Positions 1-5,199 of a stretch of 7,794 nt of DNA are shown piece after piece; the stretch's first letter is position 1; the number at the start of each line of letters is the position of its first letter. The stretch is from NCBI GenBank assembly GCA_000759655.1, contig KN173967.1:4795-12588 (forward strand), in the 5' to 3' direction. The translations under genes and the position numbers were made by a program. The notes under the pieces were generated by a model. It was not told the origin of the DNA and made no database searches. It saw only the letters and a list, made by a program, of their open reading frames with translations. The DNA is from Acidicaldus organivorans (lineage in GTDB: Bacteria; Pseudomonadota; Alphaproteobacteria; Acetobacterales; Acetobacteraceae).

Positions 1-1056
1 CGCGCCTGGCGGGTGGCGCGCGAGGATGCGAGCGGGATCGCGCTGCCCTCGGGGCGGCGCATCCTGCTCCCCAATGAAGAAGTGCGTGACATTTTCGAGG
101 CGCGGGCCAATCACTTCCCCGAGCTCGAGCAGGCGGCAGAGGCGCTCGGCGAGGGGCTTCCCGCCGAGCCCGCGGCGAGCCAGGCGGCGATCGTCGAGCG
201 GCTCGAGCGGGCGCATGGGCTCACCGTCTCGGTCCGCCCGCTCGAGGGGTTGCGCGCCTATGATCCGGAGGCGCGGCATCTGGTGCTCGCCGAGACGCTG
301 AGCCGGGAAAGCCGCGGCTTCCACCTTGCCTTCCAGCTCGCCCTCCTCGAGGCGGGGGAGGCGGTGGAGGCGCTGATCGAGGCGATCCGGCCCTCGAGCG
401 CCGAGGCGGCCGGCATCCTGCGGGTGGGACTCCTTAACTATACGGCCGCCGCACTTCTCATGCCCTACACCCCGTTTCGCGAGGCGGCCGCCGCGCTGCG
501 CCATGACATGGCGGTGCCCGCCGCCCGATTCGGCGTCTCCTTCGAGCAGGCCTGCCAGCGGCTCTCCAGCCTGCAGCGGCCCGGCGAGCGCGGCGTCCCA
601 TTTTTCTTTCTTCGGGTCGATCCAGCGGGCAATGTCTCGAAACGCTTCGCGGGGGCGGGGTTTCCGTTCGCCCGGTTCGGCGGCTCCTGTCCGCGTTGGG
701 TGGTGCATGCCGCCTTCGCCACGCCGGGCGAGGTGCGGGTGCAGGTGGCGGAACTCCCGGACGGGGCGCGGTTTTTCTGCTTCGCGCGCACCGTGAGCGG
801 GATGGTGACGCGCTGGGGGGAGCCCGCGCCGGTGCATGTGGTGGCAATGGGCTGCCCGGTGGCCTATGCCGGCGAACTCGCCTATGCCGACGGGCTCGAT
901 CTCGAGCGGGCGGTGGTCGGGATCGGGCTCTCCTGCCGGCTGTGCGAGCGCCCCGATTGCCGCTCCCGCGCCTTTCCGCCGCTCGAGCATCGCCTGGCCT
1001 TCGATCCGCGCCGGCGTGGGGCGAGCCCCTATCCGTTCGAGCCCAAGCGGCGCTGA
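1..1056 (+). CDS. Short-chain fatty acyl-CoA regulator (ScfR/RamB-like), 5'-truncated by window edge
   Basis: The reading frame is open from base 1 and ends at TGA 1054-1056, giving 351 visible residues. It begins inside the gene (RAWRVARED...), so the GTG at 13 is not taken as the start. Relatives are about 470 aa, with an N-terminal XRE helix-turn-helix that would lie upstream of the window. Visible from about residue 45 to 150 is an ImmA/IrrE-like region. Its metalloprotease HExxH site is degenerate (FHLAFQ near residue 108), as is common in this family. From about residue 155 to the end is the ScfR/DUF2083 domain, with a cysteine cluster near residues 315-322 (GLSCRLCERPDCRSRAFPP). Family members are transcription factors that sense short-chain acyl-CoA and control propionate, glyoxylate or acetate metabolism genes. 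No target operon is visible here. Family assignment is confident; the ligand is unknown. Confidence 0.88.
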   Translation, partial: RAWRVAREDASGIALPSGRRILLPNEEVRDIFEARANHFPELEQAAEALGEGLPAEPAASQAAIVERLERAHGLTVSVRPLEGLRAYDPEARHLVLAETLSRESRGFHLAFQLALLEAGEAVEALIEAIRPSSAEAAGILRVGLLNYTAAALLMPYTPFREAAAALRHDMAVPAARFGVSFEQACQRLSSLQRPGERGVPFFFLRVDPAGNVSKRFAGAGFPFARFGGSCPRWVVHAAFATPGEVRVQVAELPDGARFFCFARTVSGMVTRWGEPAPVHVVAMGCPVAYAGELAYADGLDLERAVVGIGLSCRLCERPDCRSRAFPPLEHRLAFDPRRRGASPYPFEPKRR

Positions 1057-1104
1057 GGCGGATAGGGCTCCAACATCTCTTTTCGTTTATCTCTTTTCGT
1101 TCAG
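1023..1104 (+). terminator. Possible terminator overlapping the end of the regulator gene
   Basis: GAGCCCCTATCCG (1023-1035) and CGGATAGGGCTC (1059-1070) pair over 12 bp with one bulged C and a 23-nt loop containing the stop codon. The 3' arm is followed by a pyrimidine/T-rich stretch (1075-1101). This is terminator-like, but the loop is long and the T run is interrupted, so it may be a weak terminator or a 3' end stabiliser. Confidence 0.4.
1075..1101. repeat. Tandem 13-bp direct repeat ATCTCTTTTCGTT
   Basis: Two exact copies lie at 1075-1087 and 1089-1101 (14-bp period), immediately 3' of the inverted repeat at the end of the regulator gene. On the plus strand they supply the T-rich tail of the putative terminator. 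Confidence 0.75.
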
Positions 1105-1217
1105 GGGGTTGCGCGGATGAGGGTGGGGTGGCGCCGGATTGGCGCGCCCCGGCCGCGCCGCACGATCGAGGGGGCGGCTTCTGCCGCCGCGCCCAACCGT
1201 TCGTAAATTTCCCATCG

Positions 1218-1235
1218 TTCATGAATTTCATGAAT
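1218..1235. repeat. Tandem palindrome TTCATGAAT x2
   Basis: TTCATGAA, a perfect 8-bp palindrome, occurs at 1218-1225 and again at 1227-1234, each followed by T. It sits in an AT-rich patch within very GC-rich surroundings. Two phased palindromes resemble an operator for a dimeric regulator, but no promoter or adjacent gene start supports that role. Confidence 0.6.
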
Positions 1236-1450
1236 TTGTGATCTCCCCGCGGCCGGCAGGTTTCCTGCCGCGGCGCGCGCCGTCTTCGGGGATTGGCGCG
1301 GGGCGGCGGAGGGGTGCTGCGGCCTGGAGGCCGAGACGCAGAAGGGGCGGAAGATTTTTTGAGATGCCTTAGTGGCCGCGAGGGGAGTTTTCAGGGAGTT
1401 TTCCTGGCCCCATCACGGGAATCGGCGATTTTCGGGGAATTTTGAGAAGG

Positions 1451-1526
1451 TGGTGGAGCTGAGGGGGATCGAACCCCTGACCTCCTCATTGCGAACGAGG
1501 CGCTCTCCCAGCTGAGCTACAGCCCC
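1451..1526 (-). tRNA. tRNA-Ala, anticodon CGC
   Basis: This 76-nt gene on the minus strand folds into a full cloverleaf. The 7-bp acceptor stem GGGGCTG/CAGCTCC contains the G3-U70 wobble pair that is the alanyl-tRNA synthetase identity element. It has a GCTC/GAGC D stem and a 5-bp anticodon stem CCTCG/TGAGG closed by a G-U pair. The loop TTCGCAA places CGC at positions 34-36, which reads codon GCG. The T arm is AGGGG-TTCGATC-CCCCT. A73 and the 3' CCA are encoded (1451-1454). GCG is a very frequent alanine codon in this window, so a dedicated CGC isoacceptor fits. No truncation or insertion is visible. Confidence 0.97.
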
Positions 1527-1535
1527 TGAGCGGGC

Positions 1536-1566
1536 TCTATGTCGCGCGTTGCGGGTGGTTCGTCAA
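1536..1566 (-). promoter_or_regulatory. Probable promoter of tRNA-Ala
   Basis: On the minus strand TTGACG (1566-1561) matches the -35 consensus at five of six bases. CATAGA (1541-1536) lies 19 nt downstream, or the overlapping ACATAG at 18 nt, as a weak -10. A GC-rich stretch then leads within about 9 nt to the first base of the tRNA. A strong -35, weak -10 and GC-rich discriminator are usual for stable-RNA promoters. The -10 call is uncertain. Confidence 0.5.
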
Positions 1567-1651
1567 GCGGGCCATCTGGCGGGCTGGCGCGCCGTCCATA
1601 TATTAACCAGAGACAGACATCCCGGCCTCGTCTCCTTTTTTTAATTAAAAT

Positions 1652-1693
1652 CGTTAAAAAATGCTTGACGTGCGCCTTCTTGCTTCGTTAAAA
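1652..1693 (+). promoter_or_regulatory. Probable promoter of the first beta-strand-repeat gene
   Basis: TTGACG at 1665-1670 is a good -35. TTAAAA at 1688-1693, 17 nt downstream, is a poor but correctly spaced -10. An AT-rich tract (1636-1662) lies directly upstream and could act as an UP element. The octamer CGTTAAAA occurs at 1652-1659 and 1686-1693, bracketing the -35, which could mark a regulator site. The ATG is about 80 nt beyond the -10, so the leader would be long. Confidence 0.5.
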
Positions 1694-1707
1694 GTAACCA
1701 ACTCATA

Positions 1708-1737
1708 GCGGCAAGCGGCACGGCGGCAAGCGGCACG
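1708..1737 (+). repeat. Perfect 15-bp tandem repeat in the 5' leader
   Basis: GCGGCAAGCGGCACG is present twice back to back (1708-1722, 1723-1737), between the putative promoter and the ribosome binding site of the first array gene. Each unit contains an inner GCGGCA repeat. It could arise by replication slippage. A role in the leader RNA is only a possibility. Confidence 0.85.
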
Positions 1738-1756
1738 ACCGAGCAGCAGGACGAAG

Positions 1757-1763
1757 AAGGAGG
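1757..1763 (+). promoter_or_regulatory. Strong ribosome binding site for the first array gene
   Basis: AAGGAGG ends 9 nt before ATG 1773 and fixes that start. The other two array genes lack a comparable site, so this copy may be translated most efficiently. Confidence 0.8.
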
Positions 1764-1772
1764 CGTTTACCC

Positions 1773-3071
1773 ATGGCCACAATCTCAGTTCCCGGCGGCA
1801 GCTTCTCCTCGGCTTTTGGGGCGGACAGCATCACCGTATCGACGGTCGATAATGCGACGTTCCAGAATGCGTTGGTGAGCCTGTTCAACAGCGGCTTCAA
1901 CGCGACCTCGACCGTCGTCGTCAACGATCCGAACGCTCCCTCGAGCGTGCTGGGCGCGGCCGGGAATGTTCTGGTCAACAACGCGGCGGGAGCGATCACA
2001 CTTGCCTCGGGGTTCAATGGCCTGGCCAACGAGGTGACCAGTGGGAGCGTTACCGTCACCGGCAACTCGGGAACCAACGAGTCGATCGTTTCCGCGGGCG
2101 GGAACTTCACCTTCTACTCGCAGCCAAGCGAGTCGGGCACGCTGATCGGGGCTGGGGGCAATACCCTGTTCACCGGTCCCACGTCGGGCGGCGGAAACTG
2201 GGTGGTCGATCTCACCGGGTCGTCCGGTGCGAACACCATCGTTGGCGGGTCGGACTCGCTGATGGTCCAGGACGGGACTGGCCAGACCAATGTCATGTAC
2301 CTTGGTTCCGGGGCCGACTCGATAGGCGTGTTCGGGACGGATACGCTCGTTGGGCAAAGCGGCAATGATACCGTCTGGCTCAACAGCGGCGGCAATCTCG
2401 TATATGGGGGGAGCGGAACCACCGTCCTCGTCGATCAGCCGTCGGTAAGCGGTTCGACGGATACGAGCTCCACCTTTGTCGGGGGCTCAGGCGATGCAAC
2501 CATCTATGCGATGGGTGGCTCGACCGGCACCTATGACATTGGCTCGGGATCGATGACGTTGGTCGGTGCGTCAGGGTCAGACCCGACGATTGGCGGTTCC
2601 TACAATGCCGCTAATCCTTCGGCCTCGGCCGTGGTCTTCGCCACGGGCGGGTCCAATGTCACCTTCAACAGCGGTACGGATGGAAACGTTCTCGTGGCGG
2701 CAGGCGCCAACGCCACCCTCAACGCTTCTGGCTCGGACGGGGCCAATGTTCTGTTCAATGAAGCTGGCGCGGGCAATGCGGCCACATTGATGGGCGGCTC
2801 CTACTACAACTACTTCATTGCAGGGACGGGCAACGCCACCATGGCGGGCGGCTCGGGGCCGAATTTCTTCCAGTTCTTCTCGACGAGCGACGGCGGCAGC
2901 AACCTGATCACGGGCTGGAACAACGCGAACGACCAGATCGATCTCAATGGCTACACGTCCTATAATGAGACGGTGAGCGGCGGTTCGACGGTCATCACTC
3001 TTTCGGACAATACGAAGATCACCGTTCAGAACGTGACCAACTTGAATCCGAACGACATCAAAGTCAGCTGA
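1773..3071 (+). CDS. Secreted-type beta-strand-repeat (RTX-like) protein, paralog 1 of 3
   Basis: This 432-aa protein is rich in Gly, Ser, Thr, Asn, Ala and Val. It contains no Cys, Arg or His and only two Lys, so it should be very acidic. There is no Sec signal peptide or membrane segment. Regions: an N-terminal block with TFQNAL (29-34); a repetitive middle (about 60-340) of short strands and G/N/D turns, including one RTX-like unit GQSGNDTVW (194-202); a block shared by all paralogs, GGSYYNYF (341-348), NFFQFF (364-369) and GWNNANDQIDLNGY (381-394); and a C-terminal tail VITLSDNTKITVQN (407-420). The tail resembles C-termini of type I secreted RTX proteins. It lacks about 35 middle residues found in the other two copies. 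Inferred role: extracellular structural, adhesive or matrix protein exported by a type I system not encoded here. No precise function is recognised. Confidence 0.8.
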   Translation: MATISVPGGSFSSAFGADSITVSTVDNATFQNALVSLFNSGFNATSTVVVNDPNAPSSVLGAAGNVLVNNAAGAITLASGFNGLANEVTSGSVTVTGNSGTNESIVSAGGNFTFYSQPSESGTLIGAGGNTLFTGPTSGGGNWVVDLTGSSGANTIVGGSDSLMVQDGTGQTNVMYLGSGADSIGVFGTDTLVGQSGNDTVWLNSGGNLVYGGSGTTVLVDQPSVSGSTDTSSTFVGGSGDATIYAMGGSTGTYDIGSGSMTLVGASGSDPTIGGSYNAANPSASAVVFATGGSNVTFNSGTDGNVLVAAGANATLNASGSDGANVLFNEAGAGNAATLMGGSYYNYFIAGTGNATMAGGSGPNFFQFFSTSDGGSNLITGWNNANDQIDLNGYTSYNETVSGGSTVITLSDNTKITVQNVTNLNPNDIKVS

Positions 3072-3103
3072 TCCCTCTAGAAGGAGGACCAGCGAAAGGA
3101 ATG

Positions 3104-3131
3104 AGGGGGCATTTACGCCCCCTTTTCTTTT
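3104..3131 (+). terminator. Rho-independent terminator after paralog 1
   Basis: The stem AGGGGGC/GCCCCCT (3104-3110 with 3117-3123) has a 6-nt ATTTAC loop and is followed by TTTTCTTTT, 33 nt after the stop codon. It is the clearest intrinsic terminator in the window and implies that paralog 1 is transcribed separately from paralog 2. Confidence 0.9.
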
Positions 3132-3468
3132 GCCGCCCCCTTTGGCCTCTTTCCTCCCCCGCCGCCGGTCACCCCCCCTCTTCCCAGGCTGAGGCTCCCG
3201 AGCCTCTTCTGGCCGCCTCCGCGCCCGCCCCTTCACCGCTTCAGGGAAGCGGCGGTCGGGGTTGCTGAAAGCGCCCATGGTAAGGGGCCAGACGGTTATG
3301 TCTCGACGAAAATTATTCTACCAAAGATTGCATTAAATTCGTTGACTTCCGCGTAAACACCTGATAGCCGTTCATTAACCCAATCTACGGTAGAGGAACG
3401 TCCGAGCGGCGCGCCTCTTCGTAGAAAGTCATGGGGGTCGCCCAGAAACGGAGTCCGCCCGTCTCGCC
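3132..3468 (+). other. Intergenic leader region between paralogs 1 and 2
   Basis: No supported gene lies here. The left part is C-rich and includes the near-palindrome GAGGCTC-CC-GAGCCTC (3191-3206), which could be a minor hairpin. The right part (about 3297-3390) is AT-rich and carries the probable promoter of paralog 2, followed by a leader of roughly 100 nt. No strong Shine-Dalgarno precedes ATG 3469; the nearest purine motif is ACGGAG at 3449-3453, 15 nt away. Confidence 0.6.
3318..3367 (+). promoter_or_regulatory. Probable promoter/regulatory region of paralog 2
   Basis: TTGACT at 3342-3347 fits a -35. TGATAG at 3362-3367 is a possible but closely spaced (14 nt) -10. The stretch from CTACCAAAGATTGCAT onward (3318-3333) matches the equivalent region of paralog 3 (5050-5065, CTACGAAAGGTTGCAT) at 14 of 16 bases. 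It lies almost the same distance from the start codon (-35 to ATG 127 and 126 nt). This conservation, more than the -10 match, supports a regulatory role. Confidence 0.5.
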
Positions 3469-4858
3469 ATGTCCGTCTCCCAGGTCACCCTCCCCAGCGC
3501 CACCAGCACCCTCTCCGTCTCGCTCAATACCTCCGACAATACGAGTTTCCAGAACGCGCTCCTCAATACGATCCAGCAGGGCTTGTTCAGCGTTGCGCAG
3601 CAAGACGGTCTGCTGACCGACCCCAGCCTTCAACCCTCTGTCCCCGTCGTCCTCGCCCTCACACAGTTCCCCCCCAACGGTTCGCTCACCCTTGCCAACG
3701 AGGTCGCGGGGTTCGTCGATCTCGCGCCCAATTCCCTCACCGTCACCGGCAACCGGCAGAACAACCAGACCATCCTCGCCGGAGGCGGCAATCTCACCTT
3801 CAATGCGGTGGTCGGCGAATCGGGGACGATCGCCGCGGGCAGCGGCAATGTCTATTTTTCGGCGCCCTCCGGCGTGGTGGATGGCACGTGGCTGTTCCTC
3901 TTCGACGATACGACCCCTGCGGCCTCCAACACCGTCGTCGCGGGCGGGGCGACCGCGATCATCCAGGATTCGGCGGGTGAGGCCAATCTGTTCGAGCTCG
4001 GCCAGGAAGCGGCGACGGTCGGGGCTTTCGGGGCGGATACCATCCTCGGAGGAAGCGGATCGGCGGTCGTCTTCCTCAATGGCGGGGGAAGCGAGGTGAA
4101 GGGGGGGACCGGCCCCCTCGAGGTGGTGGCCAACCAGCCCGGCAACACGGTGACGACGGGAAGCGCCCCCACCACGGTCTTTGCCAACACCGGCGGCAAT
4201 ACGGTGATCAGCGGGACGGGTGGGGTCATCTATGTCGCCCAGCCGTCGATCAGCGGTTCTTTCTTGGAGACCGGGGCGGGCAATGCGACGGTCTTTGCCC
4301 TCTCCGGAAGCTCCGGCATCTATCAGGCAGGAACGGGGGAGCTGATTTTCGTCGCAGCCTCAGGCTCGAGTTCGACCCTGACCGGCGCGGTGGGCACCAC
4401 CCCTGCCATCGTCTTTGGCGATGCGGGGGGCAGTGTCGTCTTCAACGATCAGGCGGCGATCAACATCCTCGTCGCCTCGGGCGACAACACCACGCTGAAT
4501 GCGGCGGGATCAGGGGGGGGGCAATGCGTTCTTCAACGATGTCGGCCCGGGCAACGCCGCCGTGCTGATCGGCGGGTCCTATTACGACTGGTTCATCGGC
4601 GGCGCGGGGAATGCGACGATGGAAGGCGGCTCTGGCCACAATTTCTTCCAGTTCATCGCGGGCCAGGGGGGCGGCAACGACCTCATCACCAACTGGAACC
4701 CCAATGACCTGATCCAGATCTACGGCTACGCGCCCAACACCGTCGGTGAGAAAACAGCGGGCGGCGGGGCGGTGATCACGCTGCCGGACGGGACCACGAT
4801 CACCGTTCAGGGCCAGAGCCTCGCCAGCCTCCAGGGCCACATCCAGATCAACCCCTGA
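3469..4858 (+). pseudogene. Beta-strand-repeat protein, paralog 2 of 3, frameshifted at a G9 tract
   Basis: ATG 3469 opens a frame that matches paralogs 1 and 3 (FQNALL at 27-32, LTVTGN near 90, GGGNLTFNAV near 105). It matches up to residue 348, then enters nine Gs (4513-4521) and leaves the family frame. The shifted tail, full of Arg and with two Cys, runs to a stop at 4707, giving 412 aa. Family sequence resumes in the +1 frame right after the tract (NAFFNDV, GGSYYDWF, NFFQF, NWNPNDLIQIYGY, VITLPDGTTITVQ) and ends at TGA 4858. Removing one G restores a 462-aa protein free of Cys, with one Arg and two Lys. As read, the product lacks the conserved C-terminal block and likely secretion signal. 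The rest of the gene shows no other damage, so it may be an OFF phase variant, a recent mutation or a sequencing error. Function as for the other paralogs. Confidence 0.82.
4513..4521 (+). repeat. Homopolymeric G9 tract at the frameshift
   Basis: Nine consecutive Gs lie between TCA and CAATGCG. Eight Gs (or eleven) would keep the family frame. Paralog 3 has the non-homopolymeric TCGTCCGGTGGC at the matching place, so the tract is specific to paralog 2. Another G7 run in the same gene (4101-4107) leaves the frame intact. Confidence 0.9.
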
Positions 4859-5049
4859 TCCCTTCCTCTCCTCTCTTTTCCAACATTCCCTCCTCAGTCC
4901 GTTCGAGATCCCTGCCGGCGGCGAGGCGGAGGGCGAGGTGGAAGCCAACGCCGCCTCACGCGCCGTCTCGACCCGGGCGATTTCTGATCCGCCCACGTCC
5001 TATGACCAGCCAGACCGGCAACCTGGCGAGCCGGGGAGCGAAGTTTTCT

Positions 5050-5102
5050 CTACGAAAGGTTGCATAAAAATTCTTGCATGCGCCTCCCAATTATGATACT
5101 TA
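5050..5102 (+). promoter_or_regulatory. Probable promoter/regulatory region of paralog 3
   Basis: CTACGAAAGGTTGCAT (5050-5065) is conserved with paralog 2. It is followed by TTCTTGCATGCGCCT (5071-5085), which resembles the segment around the -35 of paralog 1 (ATGCTTGACGTGCGCCT, 1661-1677). TTGCAT 5074-5079 with GATACT 5095-5100 (15-nt gap) is the best -35/-10 pair. TATGAT at 5092-5097 is a better -10 by itself but is badly spaced. Confidence 0.5.
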
Positions 5103-5129
5103 TCAAAAAATGAAATCAAAACGGGCGCC

Positions 5130-5159
5130 TTGACTCCGTTTTGCACCGCACAATTTAGA
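5130..5159 (+). promoter_or_regulatory. Possible second promoter of paralog 3
   Basis: TTGACT at 5130-5135 is followed after 18 nt by TTTAGA (5154-5159). This would give a short leader of about 35 nt before ATG 5200. The -10 matches only three of six bases. Confidence 0.3.
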
Positions 5160-5199
5160 GTCTGGAATCTTGAAAGAGATCAATCTCAAAATTTGATCC

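Larger units (their letters stand above)
1057..1450. other. Intergenic region with short repeats, no supported gene
   Basis: About 390 bases lie between the regulator and the tRNA. Open frames crossing it have no start with a ribosome site and no recognisable protein features, and are overlaps typical of high GC. It holds a 13-bp direct repeat, tandem TTCATGAA palindromes, a CGGCAGG-TTT-CCTGCCG hairpin at 1254-1270, and two copies of GGGAGTTTTC at 1383-1392 and 1394-1403 with an 11-bp period. No function can be assigned. The last ~70 bases are the 3' flank of the minus-strand tRNA, where no clear terminator was seen. Confidence 0.6.
4859..5199 (+). other. Intergenic leader region between paralogs 2 and 3
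   Basis: No supported gene was found. A pyrimidine-rich stretch (4859-4900) follows the end of paralog 2 with no clear terminator hairpin. Positions 4900-5040 are GC-rich and open in one plus frame, but without a credible start or known motif. From about 5041 the sequence becomes AT-rich and carries the promoter candidates of paralog 3. The only purine motif before ATG 5200 is AAAGAGA (5173-5179), too far away for a typical ribosome site. Confidence 0.55.

Noticed and set aside
696..1372. Plus-strand open frames crossing the end of the regulator and the intergenic region
   Set aside because: Arg/Gly-rich translations typical of the off frames of GC-rich genes. No ribosome site or domain was found.
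3101..3268. Small ORF with AAGGAGG (3081-3087) and ATG at 3101 just after paralog 1
   Set aside because: It runs straight through the intrinsic terminator, the spacing is 13 nt, and the product is a Pro/Ser-rich low-complexity peptide with no family resemblance.
4900..5090. Possible gene remnant between paralogs 2 and 3
   Set aside because: One plus frame is open, but it lacks a start, a ribosome site and any recognisable motif. Stop-free stretches of this size are expected at this GC.
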